From: Desulfobulbus sp.
Lineage (GTDB): Bacteria; Desulfobacterota; Desulfobulbia; Desulfobulbales; Desulfobulbaceae
Direction of reading: 5' to 3'
Length of the DNA: 64,000 bases
Assembly (NCBI GenBank): GCA_031280615.1
Contig: JAITGO010000017.1
Span: 62,001-126,000, forward strand
The translations under genes and the position numbers were made by a program. Shown piece after piece: positions 8,902 to 18,216 of this stretch. The number at the start of each line of letters is the position of its first letter. Position 1 is the first letter of the stretch. The notes under the pieces are model-generated. The model was given only the letters and a program-made list of their open reading frames with translations. It made no database searches and was not told the DNA's origin.

Positions 8902-9495
8902 CTTGACTCCTTGGATGGGGAAGTAGGCCGGCTGTACGCGGTCTGGCCCGCGGCAGCGGCTCTCGAAAAAAAGGGATAACGCGGTTTGCGGCTCTGCCGC
9001 AGCTTGGGCGTCTACAAGAAGACTTTTGGGGAAAGCCGTGCTGCAAAAGGGGACATCATACCCAACCTGGCTGCCGTTGAACAGGAGAAAATGACAGGGC
9101 GCCATCCGGTCCGATCGTGGCGGTTGCAACTGGGCGGAGATGGAATGCCCGGGCCGCTTCCGCTGGCTTGCATCGGTCCCGAGGCCTGTCTGTGGCCGGG
9201 TTTCGATTTTTTTGATATGCTCTTATGCTCTTGGAAAATCGGTGATGGTAGGGTATTTTACCCTGGTAATTTTACCAGTTTCGCTGCGATCCGGAAGTCC
9301 TGGGAGGGACGATTGAGGCCCGGTCGCAGGTGCGCCGAAGACCGGCTGGCGGAAAAAACCGCGGAGCCGCATCGGCATGGAAAATTATCTTCGACGAAAA
9401 AGACGGAAATGAGGAGGGATACGAGCGGCAAACGGGTTTGGCGACGCGAAGAAGACGTGTGGGCAACAGATGTTGAATGAACAGCAGGGGAGAGA
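8902..9495. other. 594-base divergent intergenic region upstream of glyA and the cyclotransferase gene
   Basis: No convincing gene. The 164-codon open frame on the plus strand (8986-9480) lacks a ribosome site and any recognisable protein character. The region holds the glyA leader at 8902-9100 and, at 9251-9278, a pair of adjacent palindromes annotated separately. Known glyA-associated riboswitch signatures (ZTP, glycine, SAM) were looked for by eye and not recognised. Confidence 0.6.
9251..9278. promoter_or_regulatory. Two adjacent palindromes sharing GGTA(A)TTTTACC, candidate operator pair
   Basis: GGGTATTTTACCC (9251-9263) and CTGGTAATTTTACCAG (9263-9278) are both perfect inverted repeats, share the core GGTA(A)TTTTACC and sit about one and a quarter helical turns apart. 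The AT-rich centre suggests a dimeric repressor or activator site. Which flanking gene it would serve (glyA or the cyclotransferase gene) is not clear. Confidence 0.5.
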
Positions 9496-9936
9496 ATGAA
9501 TACGAGAGCACTATTTTGTTATGGAACATTGCAGTCGCCACTGGTCATGAAGGCCGTCACCGGCCAATCCTATGAGGGCAGGGAGGCGACCTTGCACCAT
9601 TGGGCCCGGTATCGCGTCCGCGGTTCCGAATATCCCGGCATCACCCACCAAACGGATTCGGTTGTTTCTGGCAAGCTGTACTGGGGGCTGGACGAGCAGG
9701 CCATGGAAAAACTCGACGCCTTCGAAGGTGACAAGTATGAGCGGGTTATCGTCCAGGTGACCATGGCGGACGGCTCCGAGGAAGATGCCTACGTGTACGC
9801 GATCCGCAACGATTGCCGCAAGATGCTGTCGAACGATCCCTGGGATTTTGACCGCTTCCTCCAAAACGGCCTGGAAAAATTCATTCATTGGTTTGTCGAG
9901 GATCGCCGCGATCTGTTCGATCGGGGCGATCTCTAA
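9496..9936 (+). CDS. Gamma-glutamylcyclotransferase/AIG2-like family protein
   Basis: A 146-residue protein with the cyclotransferase-like fold. The N-terminal LFCYGTLQSPLVM holds the YGTL substrate-loop motif, and GITHQTDSVVSGKLYWGLDEQAMEKLDAFEG holds the expected acidic position (LDAFEGDKYER). Members release 5-oxoproline from gamma-glutamyl amines or peptides, but the exact substrate here is unknown. GGGGAGAGA precedes the ATG. It stands alone on the plus strand, convergent with yhbY. Confidence 0.85.
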   Translation: MNTRALFCYGTLQSPLVMKAVTGQSYEGREATLHHWARYRVRGSEYPGITHQTDSVVSGKLYWGLDEQAMEKLDAFEGDKYERVIVQVTMADGSEEDAYVYAIRNDCRKMLSNDPWDFDRFLQNGLEKFIHWFVEDRRDLFDRGDL

Positions 9937-9985
9937 TCGCAAACGCCTTCTTCCGCTCTCCTGGGACAAGCCGGCTGAACACGCA

Positions 9986-10024
9986 CCCTGACCGGTGAAA
10001 GAAGGCCATGTTCAGGGCTTTTTG
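9986..10024 (+). terminator. Possible terminator after the cyclotransferase gene
   Basis: A short stem CCCTGA (9986-9991) / TCAGGG (10012-10017) is followed by CTTTTT. The stem is only six pairs with a long loop that may pair internally (CCGG...GGCC), and the right arm overlaps the end of the opposing yhbY gene. Confidence 0.4.
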
Positions 10025-10419
10025 GTTCGCGTCGCCGCCTTGCCTTTCCGCATGTTTTTTTCCGTCTGTCGAAGGGATGCGCCGGATGTCAGAGATATCC
10101 GGCGCGCCTCCGGAAGATCCGGATTCGGCCGGTACAAAAGGAGTGTTCGGCCAATGGCCTGAATCAGGCTGGCACCGGCCGCTTCGGCCAATTCCTGTCC
10201 GGCTTCATTCCGTTCCACCGGATAGTTCTGTCCGATCTTGACCTTGATCAGTTCATGCGCCTTGAGCGCTGCCTGCATGGAGCAGACCAGGGCGGGCGTC
10301 AGCCCTTCCTTGCCGGTGTAGACCGCCGGTTCGAGGCTGTGGCCCAGGCCGCGCAATATCTTTTTCTCCCGGCCGGTCAACTCGACCGGCTTCACCGCTG
10401 TATCGGTTTGCTCGCTCAT
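10012..10419 (-). CDS. yhbY: YhbY/CRM-domain RNA-binding protein
   Basis: A 135-residue protein whose first 100 residues are a CRM domain: LTGREKKILRGLGHSLEPAVYTGKEGLT and later ELIKVKIGQ, then the GRTLLLYRPN strand. Family members associate with pre-50S ribosomal particles and take part in ribosome assembly. The basic tail (MRKGKAATRTKKP) is consistent with RNA contact. The start at 10419 is preceded by GGAAGAG. The upstream gene on the same strand (SDR-DUF2867) ends 80 bases away. Confidence 0.9.
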   Translation of the reverse strand: MSEQTDTAVKPVELTGREKKILRGLGHSLEPAVYTGKEGLTPALVCSMQAALKAHELIKVKIGQNYPVERNEAGQELAEAAGASLIQAIGRTLLLYRPNPDLPEARRISLTSGASLRQTEKNMRKGKAATRTKKP

Positions 10420-10499
10420 TTTCTCTGACTCTTCCTTGCGGTCTTGAAATTGGTTTTGAAATGACGCGGTCGCGTTTGCAACCGTCCTGGCCGAACTGC

Positions 10500-12038
10500 T
10501 CATGCCGGCCGGTCGTCCGTTCCGGGGATACTGCTGCCGGGTAAGGAGCCGGGCATCTGTCCGGGTGGTGCGACGACCCGGGCCCGTTCCACGATCCTGC
10601 GGCAGAGCCGGGGAAAGATCAGGCTGTGCCATGGCAGCATCGCGTACCAATAAAGCCGGCCCAGCTGACCGTGGGGAATAAAAAAAGCGGTCTGGATCAA
10701 GGTCTCCCGCCGGACTTCGAACTCCAGCCATGCCTTGCCGGGAAGCTTCATTTCCGCCTGCAGCAGCAAGCGCCGGTCGGAAACCAGGTCGGCAACCCGC
10801 CAAAAATCGAGGGCATCTCCGATCCGAAGCCTTGAGGCCTGCCGGCGTCCTCGATTCAGGCCTGGGCCGCCGATTGCCTTGTCGATCAACCCGCGTACTT
10901 GCCAAAGCAAGTTGCAGGTCAGCCAGCCCCTCGTCCCACCCAGGACCAGAAGCGAGGCAAAAACCTGCCTCGGCCTTGCCCCGGCAAGGGCATGGATGCG
11001 TCGATCGCGCCAGATCGCCGTGCCGATCTGGCCACCGACATCCGCTAGAACGCGGTCGCTGGCATCGCACCAACGGCTAGGTACCAGATCGTTTTCCGTT
11101 TCGTCAAGGGCCTGCCGAAGAATGTGGGAGAAAGGTGCTGGACTGATTTCCGGGAAAAATGTACTGGCACGAGCCTGTTGCCCCTGGATTGCGGCTTGCA
11201 GCTCGGCGATGAAGGCCTCGGTTGCCGGACGTGAGACCGGTGTCACGGCGGCCAGCCCCAGTGAACTGAGGCGGGGAATTGAAAAGGGAATGGGAATGGG
11301 CACGTTGCTGCGGCCCATGATCGCGACGGTCTGGCGCAGCATGTCCATGAAGGTCAGCGGCGGGGTGTCGATATCGACTTGCGTGCTGCCGGGATGATCA
11401 TGCGTTAGTGCTGCCACGAGATAGGCCATGACATCGTCGATGCCGACCGGGTGGGTCGGAAGCAAACCCCAGCGAGGCACCGGCACAAGTGGTGCGTTCC
11501 GTACCAGATTGCGGAGTATTTCAAAGCCACAACTGCCTGAACCGATGATGGTGCCGGCCCGCAGCCAAAGGGTACGGATTCGGTCGGGTCTGCCGGAGAG
11601 TATCCGGCAAGGAGTGCTGGAAGCAACGGCAGCGCACCGGGCATCGTCGTCCGGCTGGTCAAGAGCGCCGATGCAGATGATGTTCCCGACTCCTTGATCA
11701 AGGCATGCCTGGAGAAAATTCGTAGCCATGGTTTGATCGAGACGGCGGCTGTCCTGTCCTGTCCCCCTGGCACGGACGAGATAGATCGCGGTTTCGACAC
11801 CGGCGAGCGCCTGCTGGAGCACGGGCAGGTGCATAGCGTCGCCTTGGCAAATTTCCGCCCCTTGCCGAGTGTCGTCGGCCAGTTTGCGGGCGTCGCGTAC
11901 CAATAGGCGCAAGGTGATATCCTTGCGCCCTCGAAGTGCTTTTTCCAGCCGCCTGCCTATGTAGCCGGTGACCCCGGTAAGCAGAACCGTTGGTCGCAAG
12001 GAAAAACCGCCTTGTTGGCGCGGAGGCGCGGCAATCAT
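10500..12038 (-). CDS. NAD(P)-binding SDR-family protein with C-terminal DUF2867 domain
   Basis: A 512-residue two-domain protein. Residues about 15-260 form an atypical short-chain dehydrogenase Rossmann domain with VLLTGVTGYIGRRL (TGxxGxxG nucleotide loop), related to NmrA/complex I NDUFA9-like proteins. Residues about 335-490 match the DUF2867 region by features such as VGGQIGTAIWRDRRIH and FFIPHGQLGRLYWYAMLPWH. Substrate and reaction are unknown. No strong ribosome site precedes the ATG at 12038, so the start may lie slightly further in. It is followed by yhbY. Confidence 0.8.
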   Translation of the reverse strand: MIAAPPRQQGGFSLRPTVLLTGVTGYIGRRLEKALRGRKDITLRLLVRDARKLADDTRQGAEICQGDAMHLPVLQQALAGVETAIYLVRARGTGQDSRRLDQTMATNFLQACLDQGVGNIICIGALDQPDDDARCAAVASSTPCRILSGRPDRIRTLWLRAGTIIGSGSCGFEILRNLVRNAPLVPVPRWGLLPTHPVGIDDVMAYLVAALTHDHPGSTQVDIDTPPLTFMDMLRQTVAIMGRSNVPIPIPFSIPRLSSLGLAAVTPVSRPATEAFIAELQAAIQGQQARASTFFPEISPAPFSHILRQALDETENDLVPSRWCDASDRVLADVGGQIGTAIWRDRRIHALAGARPRQVFASLLVLGGTRGWLTCNLLWQVRGLIDKAIGGPGLNRGRRQASRLRIGDALDFWRVADLVSDRRLLLQAEMKLPGKAWLEFEVRRETLIQTAFFIPHGQLGRLYWYAMLPWHSLIFPRLCRRIVERARVVAPPGQMPGSLPGSSIPGTDDRPA

Positions 12039-12120
12039 TGAGGGCAGGTACCGGTTAACCGATTTTTCGGGACGTGGCGAACACGAAAAAGGAAGAAAAG
12101 AGGGAGGAAGAGATGCTGCG

Positions 12121-12157
12121 AAAAAAACGGCCGGAGGCGTTGCGAAGCCCCCGGCCG
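12121..12157 (-). terminator. Intrinsic terminator of the mltD-like gene
   Basis: On the minus strand the arms at 12147-12157 and 12128-12138 form an 11-bp GC-rich stem (CGGCCGGGGGC type, one G-U pair) with an 8-base loop, followed by seven T (complement of 12121-12127). It starts 14 bases past the transglycosylase stop. Confidence 0.9.
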
Positions 12158-12170
12158 GGTAAGGTACGCC

Positions 12171-14006
12171 TTATCCTTTCTTGACAATCAGCTTGTCACC
12201 CGTTTGCAAGGCATTGTTGCTGAGCTTGTTCCAGGTGCGGATGTTTTGGGGCGAAGCTTGAAATTTCTTGGCAATGGTCGCCAGGGTATCCCCGTTCTTG
12301 ACCACGTACCAGGTAGGAGGCTGGTTCTTCGCCGTCTGCGCAATCACGGTCGGTTGGGCGGCTTTCTGGTCGCGAGTCGGCTGAGTCGTCTTGGCAACGC
12401 TTTGTTTTTTGGTGCTTTCCAGGGTGGGAACCGCGGCAGGTTTATTGCTGGAGTTGCCTGTGCTTTTGGCCACAGCGATCTTGGTGGCAGCGGCTGTCAG
12501 AGTGGTATCGGCCTTGCTGGCATCTACCCTGACTTCAGGCTTCTCGGCAAGACTCGGCACCGGAAACGAAGTGTAGAGCGCCAACTGCTGCCCCGGCTTG
12601 ACCTTGCTTGCCTGGGAGAGTTTGTTCCATCGCAGGATCTGCTGGGGGGAAACGCGATACTGCTTGGCGACCGACGCCAGAGTCTCGCCGGATTTCAGGG
12701 TGTATTTCACCAACTGCTGTTGCCGTTTATCCTTGCCGTTGTTTTTGGCCAGGCGGTCTTCCGACTGTCTGTCCCGGTCCTTGGCAACCACATATTTGGT
12801 ACTGGTGGTCGGGATCTGGAGACGCAATCCCCTCGGTAACTGTGCGCTTCTCAGGTTGTTGGCTTTCAGGAGGGTGGTCTTGCTGATATTGTACAGACTG
12901 CAGATGCTGTCCAGGGTTTCGTTCTTTTTGACCGTATGTGTGGCGTACACGGTCGTGGTCACCGGGCGGAGCTTGTCGAGGTTGCCGGCGATCAACTCTC
13001 TGGTGCCCACGGGAATACGCAGGGTGTACTCGCTCCTGGGGGGGACCTGGCCTTTTCTCAATTCATTGTTGAGTGCCCGCAATTCTTTCGTCGAGGTATT
13101 GGCAGTGGCGGCCACCACCTCGAGGCTGACCCCGCCGGGGACGGTGATGGTCTCGTATTCGTGCGGCTTTTTATAGGCTATGTCGGTGAATCCGTACTTT
13201 TCCGGATTGCGGGCAATAATGATGGCGGCAATCAGTTTCGGCACGTACCGCTTCGTTTCCATGAAAATGCCTTCGGTCGCCGCTATTTCCCAAAAATCCG
13301 TGGCATTGTTTCTCTTCAAGGCGGTGTCGATCTTTTTTTCGCCCGCGTTATACGCGGCCACGGCCAGATACCAGTCCCCGAATTGGGAATAGAGGTTGGA
13401 AAGATACTGCACCGCCGCTTTGGTGGCCTTTTCCGGTTGCCGGCGCTCGTCGACCCAGGAATCGATCTTGAGGCCGTATCGGCTGCCCGTCCCTTCGATG
13501 AATTGCCACAGGCCGCACGCCTTGGCCGGCGAGTAGGCCGACGGATTGTAGCCCGATTCGATCATGGCCAGGAAGACGAGGTCCGTGGGGAGACCGGCCT
13601 TCTTCAGTTCCGCTTCGATATGGGGCCGGTACATGGAGGACCGAGCCAGCCACTGGGTGAAGTAATTCCTCTGTCTTCCCTGGAACAATTCGAGATAATA
13701 CAAAACCTGCTTGTTCACCATGATGGGGAAGTCGTATTTGTTGGAGTCAATGCCCAGCTTTTCCAGAGAGTAGGTCTGGCCGATGCCGTATTCCCAGGCG
13801 CCGGGGGCATTGAGGGCTTCCAACTCTTCCGCTGCGGTTTCTTCCGGTTCGGCCGAGGAGATCTCTTCGTCCTGGTTGTCGGTGAGCACGACCTCGTTTG
13901 CGGGCGGAAGCTGGGTTGTTTTTTTGTTATGCGAGGAGCAGGCGGTGAAGGAGAGGCAGAGGAGGGCAACGAGACAATGGGTCAGCAGATTCGGCAATAT
14001 TTTCAT
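12171..14006 (-). CDS. mltD: Membrane-bound lytic murein transglycosylase D with three LysM domains
   Basis: A 611-residue lipoprotein. The signal peptide ends at a lipobox (SFTAC, lipidated Cys23). The soluble transglycosylase domain (about residues 110-260) has the catalytic glutamate in AMIESGYNPSAYSPAKACGLWQF and the AYNAGE motif. Three LysM repeats follow: about residues 355-400 (HTVKKNETLDSI), 430-480 (YTLKSGETLASVAKQY) and 565-610 (YVVKNGDTLATIAKKF). The Lys/Thr/Gln-rich stretch before the last LysM is a linker. It cleaves glycan strands to 1,6-anhydro products at the outer membrane. Monocistronic, with its own terminator. No clear ribosome site was seen before the ATG. Confidence 0.93.
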   Translation of the reverse strand: MKILPNLLTHCLVALLCLSFTACSSHNKKTTQLPPANEVVLTDNQDEEISSAEPEETAAEELEALNAPGAWEYGIGQTYSLEKLGIDSNKYDFPIMVNKQVLYYLELFQGRQRNYFTQWLARSSMYRPHIEAELKKAGLPTDLVFLAMIESGYNPSAYSPAKACGLWQFIEGTGSRYGLKIDSWVDERRQPEKATKAAVQYLSNLYSQFGDWYLAVAAYNAGEKKIDTALKRNNATDFWEIAATEGIFMETKRYVPKLIAAIIIARNPEKYGFTDIAYKKPHEYETITVPGGVSLEVVAATANTSTKELRALNNELRKGQVPPRSEYTLRIPVGTRELIAGNLDKLRPVTTTVYATHTVKKNETLDSICSLYNISKTTLLKANNLRSAQLPRGLRLQIPTTSTKYVVAKDRDRQSEDRLAKNNGKDKRQQQLVKYTLKSGETLASVAKQYRVSPQQILRWNKLSQASKVKPGQQLALYTSFPVPSLAEKPEVRVDASKADTTLTAAATKIAVAKSTGNSSNKPAAVPTLESTKKQSVAKTTQPTRDQKAAQPTVIAQTAKNQPPTWYVVKNGDTLATIAKKFQASPQNIRTWNKLSNNALQTGDKLIVKKG

Positions 14007-14618
14007 ATGGAGTAGTCGGGTTTATGCAACCTTATATTGCATTGAAACAATATTGTATTTTCTGCGATCAATCAGATGCTGAACACAAAACGGACATGAA
14101 CAATGTGCCTTTTTAACTTTTAACCAAAAGAATGACAAGCAAAAGTATTTGGTTGCGTTGTTTTGCCCTGTTGGGATGTATTTTTTTTCTTGGATTTTTT
14201 TCTGCGGCCGTTTTTTTTTCCGTTTTTTCGTGCACAGGGACAAACCGGGGAGGCGCTGAGAAGTTCCTGGGGGCCATCATGCGATTTTTTGTTAATAACT
14301 AAGTGTATTTTTGGAAAATAATACAATGGCTCCGTCGGGTGTCGTGGACAGGATCTTGTCTGCTGAAGCCGGTTTGGGCTGTCCGGCAGCTGTTCGTTTG
14401 AGTAAGGGCATAGTTTGCTTTTGGCGACAGAGAAAAAAAAGCACTTTTTTTTTGCCGAACATGCTAAAAACCTCATCGCGTTTTCACCGACGGCGCACCG
14501 GCTGGCGAATGGAGGGTCGGTCAAATTGTCGATGAGAATATTGCCTGTAAAAATACATGGTTGAAGTAGAGAGACGCTCTGCCGCTCTCCGTGATTTCGT
14601 TGGGAACGCGTTGGGATT
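14007..14618. other. 612-base AT-rich divergent region between mltD and a class A PBP gene
   Basis: It is far lower in GC than its flanks, with several long T runs on the plus strand (14181-14228) and A8/T9 runs around 14432-14453. No convincing gene is present; the 171-codon minus-strand frame is low-complexity translation of these runs. It should hold the promoters of both divergent genes, but no clear -35/-10 pair stands out. Confidence 0.5.
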
Positions 14619-17600
14619 ATGCTGAAATTGATCAAATATTGTTTCCTGTTCTTGTTGATGTCCTCTCTGCTTGCCGCCGCGATAGGAGCCGGCGGACTGT
14701 ATTACCTGGTGGCCCTGGTGCCTGCTCCGGAAATCGAGGAGTCGGCCATCAACGAAATCCTTGGGCGGGAAAGCCCGGTGTATTATCGGGACGGCCAAGA
14801 CAAGTTGGGCGTGTTGTTCGAGGGCATCCACCGCCAATATCTCACCTACGACCAGATTCCGAAAAATTTCGTCAACGCCTTGGTTGCCGCCGAAGACAAC
14901 CAGTTTTTCAGCCACTTCGGTCTTGATATTCCGGGGATAGGCCGGGCGATGCTGGCCAACCTCAGGGCGGGCAAGGTGGTCCAGGGCGGCAGCACCCTCA
15001 CCCAGCAGACCGCAAAGAACCTGTTTAAGCGGGAATCGCGTAGCCTCCAGGCCAAGCTCAAGGAACTGTTGTATGCCCTGCGTCTGGAACACCGCTACAG
15101 CAAGGAGAAAATTTTCGAATTCTACACCAACCAGTTCTTTGTCAGCGGCAACGGTCACGGCCTCGGCGTGGCGGCCCGCTTTTTTTTCGATAAGGAACCC
15201 AAGGACCTGACTTTGCTGGAATGCGCCTTCATTGCCGGCAGCGTCAAGCGGCCCAACTATTACAACCCGTTCTTGAAGAAAAACCTGGCCAATGCCGACG
15301 AAGTCAGGCAGAGAAGCGAGGAGCGCGTCCGCTACGTGCTGGGCCAGATGCGCAAGAATCACTTGCTCGGCGAGGAGGAATACAAGGGCCTGAACCTCGA
15401 TGAGCTGGTGTTCAAGCAAGGGAAGATGTCCTATGCCCAAAATACGGCCATGGACCTGGTCCGGGAAGGCTTAAGCACTCCGTTCATCGCCGATATTCTT
15501 GAACAAAACGGCATATCCAACATCGCGACCTCGGGTGCCAGGATCATCACCACGCTCGACCACCCGCTCCAGCGCAAGACCGTCGAAGGCCTGCGCCGCC
15601 ACCTCTCCCAACTCGATGTGCGCCTACGCGGCTATGAACGGGCGATGGTGCAGGAGGAATACAAGGCCTTGGAATACCAGGGAGACGAAGAGCTGCTACC
15701 GGGCAATTTCGTTTTCGGCACCATCAAGGATATCGGGGAAAGCCGCGACAAGGGGTTAGAGGTGCGCGTGCATTTCGACGAGGGGCGCGCCGAGGGTATC
15801 GTCGATACAGCCGGATTGAACCGGATGGCGGACGCTTACGCCAGATTCAGCCGCGGTGCCCAAACCGCGTCGCCTGCGGACCGCAAGGCCCTGCTCCGCC
15901 AGATGCAGGCCGGGGACAAGGTGTACGTCGCTGTCCGGGAAAACGACGGGCACGGCAAAGTGCTGCTCGACCTGGAACGTTACCCGCAGGTCGAGGGTGC
16001 CGCCTTTGTCCTCCAGGAGGGGGCGATCCGCGCCATGAGCGGCGGCATGTCCAACCTGAACTTCAATCGGGCCACCACCGCCAAGCGGCTGATGGGCTCG
16101 ACCTTCAAGACCTTTCTCTTTGCCGCGGCCTTGCAGCTGGGCTGGAGCCCGGTGGACATGATCAGCAACAGCCGGGACACCTTTGTCTTCATGAACCGCC
16201 CGTATGCGCCGCAACCCGACCACGACAGTCCCTTCGGTTCGGTGTCGTTGAGTTGGGCCGGCGTCACCTCGGAGAATGTCGCCGCGGTGTGGCTGCTCTA
16301 CCATCTGACCGACCACCTGACGCCGCCGATGATCCGCGAACTGGCCGCCAAGGTGGACATGGCGCCTCGGATCGACGAGGACGGAAGAGTCGAGGCCTAC
16401 CAGCACTACCGGGAACGCATGCGGGATCATTTCGGCATCCAGCTTTCCCGCCAGTATCTCGACTATGCCGCCTTTGGCAACGCGGTGCGGGCCTTGCAAC
16501 CGGATTTTGTCTTCGATAATCGCGAGGATGAGTACAGGCGGCTGGCCCAGATGCGATACGACGATTTCCAGCACCTGCGCTCCCTGGTCGATGCCCTAGG
16601 TGCCTATCGCCGGGCGCTTGGCAGTGGGACGCGGCCAGTCAATCCGGATGCGGCCTTCGACGACCCCGGCACACCGGCCTTGCCGAATGCCGCGGGCCAC
16701 CTGGTCCGGGACGGGGCCGGCCGCTTCATTTTCACCCTGCGGCCGGATCTGCCCGCCAATTGGACGCCATTGAGCGTGCACGAGGTGGTCGATCAACTGA
16801 TTGCCCTCGATCCCGGCGAGTTCGAGGACTTCTGGCTGGGGCGGGTTCAACTCGAGGGCATGGTGTCGGCCACGACCGTCCAGCAGGTGGAGAACCAGCT
16901 GGGAAACGAGCGGGGCAAGCTGAATCCGGAGAAGCTCTATTCTCTGGACGTGCTGGGGGAGGTCCGCGATTTCCGGGTGATGCTCGGGTTGCAGTACCTG
17001 GTGCAGCTGGCCCGCGAGTGTGGCATCAACAGCAGGTTCGAGCCGGTGCTGTCGCTGCCGCTCGGCTCCAACGTGGTCTCGTTGTCCGAGATCACCCGCA
17101 CCTACGAGACGATGATCACCGGTAACCGCCACGATGCCGCCGATGCCCCGACTCTGGCCCAATCCGAACTGGACGGCCACGTCGACCCCGATGGCGCCGC
17201 CATCATCGACCGGATCGAGACCCCCGAGGGACGGGTGGTCTATTCCCGCCAGGTCTACAGGACCAGGGTGTTCGATCCCAAGAGCGCGGCCGGGGTCAGC
17301 AACATCCTCCAGAATGTCATCCCGTACGGAACCGGCCGCTATGCCTTGGAGCATGTCCGGCTCCGTAGCGACGATCCCGACCGGAACAAGATCCTGGCCA
17401 AGCTGAACCAGCCCTATCCGCTGTTGGGCAAAACCGGGACGGCCAACGACTACCGCAACTCGGCCTTTGTCGGCTACGTCCCGGCACTGGCGCCGGACCA
17501 ATCGGGCATCGGTTTCCAGGGCGGCTACACGGTGGGCGTGTACGCCGGGTTCGACAACAATGCCACCATGGTGCGGCGCGGATTCCGGGTCACCGGTTCC

Positions 17601-17897
17601 CAGGGCGCGCTCCCGGCCTGGAGCGCCATTGCCCAGGCTGTGCTCGATACCGAGAAGATCGCCGATCGGCTCGATCCGGTGGACCTGACCTTCAACGGCC
17701 TGTCTTTGCAGTATCCCGAAGTGAAACAGGTGTTCATGCCGGTGGCCCCCAACCAGGGCGGGGCAATGACCGGCGCCGCTGGCCTGCGCCAGACCACGGC
17801 GCCCGGCTCGCCCGCCAGCCTCTGCTTCGGCGCGGTGGGTGCCAGCGGCCGGTTCGAACCCGAACGCCTGTTTCTGCCCTACTGGCGAAATCGCTGA
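14619..17897 (+). CDS. Large bifunctional class A penicillin-binding protein (transglycosylase/transpeptidase)
   Basis: A 1092-residue protein with one N-terminal membrane anchor (about residues 4-33). The GT51 glycosyltransferase domain (about 70-240) has VAAEDNQFFSHFGLDIPGI with Glu92, and QGGSTLTQQTAKNLF. The transpeptidase domain has STFK with Ser494 as nucleophile, SEN at 551-553 in the SxN position, and KTG at 938-940. The 387 residues between SxN and KTG are far longer than in E. coli PBP1b (about 125), so a large insertion of some 260 residues sits inside the transpeptidase. It polymerises and cross-links peptidoglycan. No strong ribosome site was seen. It ends in a clear terminator. 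Confidence 0.9.
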   Translation: MLKLIKYCFLFLLMSSLLAAAIGAGGLYYLVALVPAPEIEESAINEILGRESPVYYRDGQDKLGVLFEGIHRQYLTYDQIPKNFVNALVAAEDNQFFSHFGLDIPGIGRAMLANLRAGKVVQGGSTLTQQTAKNLFKRESRSLQAKLKELLYALRLEHRYSKEKIFEFYTNQFFVSGNGHGLGVAARFFFDKEPKDLTLLECAFIAGSVKRPNYYNPFLKKNLANADEVRQRSEERVRYVLGQMRKNHLLGEEEYKGLNLDELVFKQGKMSYAQNTAMDLVREGLSTPFIADILEQNGISNIATSGARIITTLDHPLQRKTVEGLRRHLSQLDVRLRGYERAMVQEEYKALEYQGDEELLPGNFVFGTIKDIGESRDKGLEVRVHFDEGRAEGIVDTAGLNRMADAYARFSRGAQTASPADRKALLRQMQAGDKVYVAVRENDGHGKVLLDLERYPQVEGAAFVLQEGAIRAMSGGMSNLNFNRATTAKRLMGSTFKTFLFAAALQLGWSPVDMISNSRDTFVFMNRPYAPQPDHDSPFGSVSLSWAGVTSENVAAVWLLYHLTDHLTPPMIRELAAKVDMAPRIDEDGRVEAYQHYRERMRDHFGIQLSRQYLDYAAFGNAVRALQPDFVFDNREDEYRRLAQMRYDDFQHLRSLVDALGAYRRALGSGTRPVNPDAAFDDPGTPALPNAAGHLVRDGAGRFIFTLRPDLPANWTPLSVHEVVDQLIALDPGEFEDFWLGRVQLEGMVSATTVQQVENQLGNERGKLNPEKLYSLDVLGEVRDFRVMLGLQYLVQLARECGINSRFEPVLSLPLGSNVVSLSEITRTYETMITGNRHDAADAPTLAQSELDGHVDPDGAAIIDRIETPEGRVVYSRQVYRTRVFDPKSAAGVSNILQNVIPYGTGRYALEHVRLRSDDPDRNKILAKLNQPYPLLGKTGTANDYRNSAFVGYVPALAPDQSGIGFQGGYTVGVYAGFDNNATMVRRGFRVTGSQGALPAWSAIAQAVLDTEKIADRLDPVDLTFNGLSLQYPEVKQVFMPVAPNQGGAMTGAAGLRQTTAPGSPASLCFGAVGASGRFEPERLFLPYWRNR

Positions 17898-17903
17898 ACT
17901 GCC

Positions 17904-17947
17904 GCCTTCGGGACAGTGTCCGGCCACCGTCCCGAAGGCATGTTTTT
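17904..17947 (+). terminator. Intrinsic terminator after the large PBP gene
   Basis: A perfect 11-bp stem, GCCTTCGGGAC (17904-17914) with GTCCCGAAGGC (17929-17939), is followed three bases later by five T. Confidence 0.88.
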
Positions 17948-18216
17948 CCGCTCAGATGGAGAAAGCGATTGTTTGGCACCGGCTTATTTGCTATCTTGCC
18001 TGCCGTATTCTTTTCTCTGCTTACTTGAAACAACCCGGCGGGAAGTGGGGAGAATAGCCTGCTTTTTGCCGGTCCTGCCCGCTGTCCGCTGCGGGTGGCG
18101 GCGACCGTTTCATCGACTCGAACATGCGCGGAGAAAACAGGGCATGCCGGGTTCCGGGACCACAGGAATTCCCTTCCGGTTTTATCACTTTCGACCTCCC
18201 TACAACGGACAACTCC
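17948..18216. other. Intergenic stretch before the lipoprotein gene
   Basis: With the terminator at 17904-17947, the gap from the PBP gene to the lipoprotein gene is 319 bases. The remainder should contain the promoter and leader of the lipoprotein gene. No gene, RNA or clear promoter pair was recognised. Confidence 0.5.

Noticed and set aside
8902..9100. A possible riboswitch in the glyA leader
   Set aside because: The leader was read for ZTP, glycine and SAM type signatures and none was recognised; only GC-rich local pairing is present.
8986..9480. A 164-codon open frame on the plus strand before the cyclotransferase gene
   Set aside because: No ribosome site, unusual amino-acid mix and it spans the palindromic operator region; treated as non-coding.
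14120..14635. A 171-codon minus-strand frame in the AT-rich gap
   Set aside because: Its Lys/Phe-rich sequence is simply the translation of T and A runs; no family resemblance or ribosome site.
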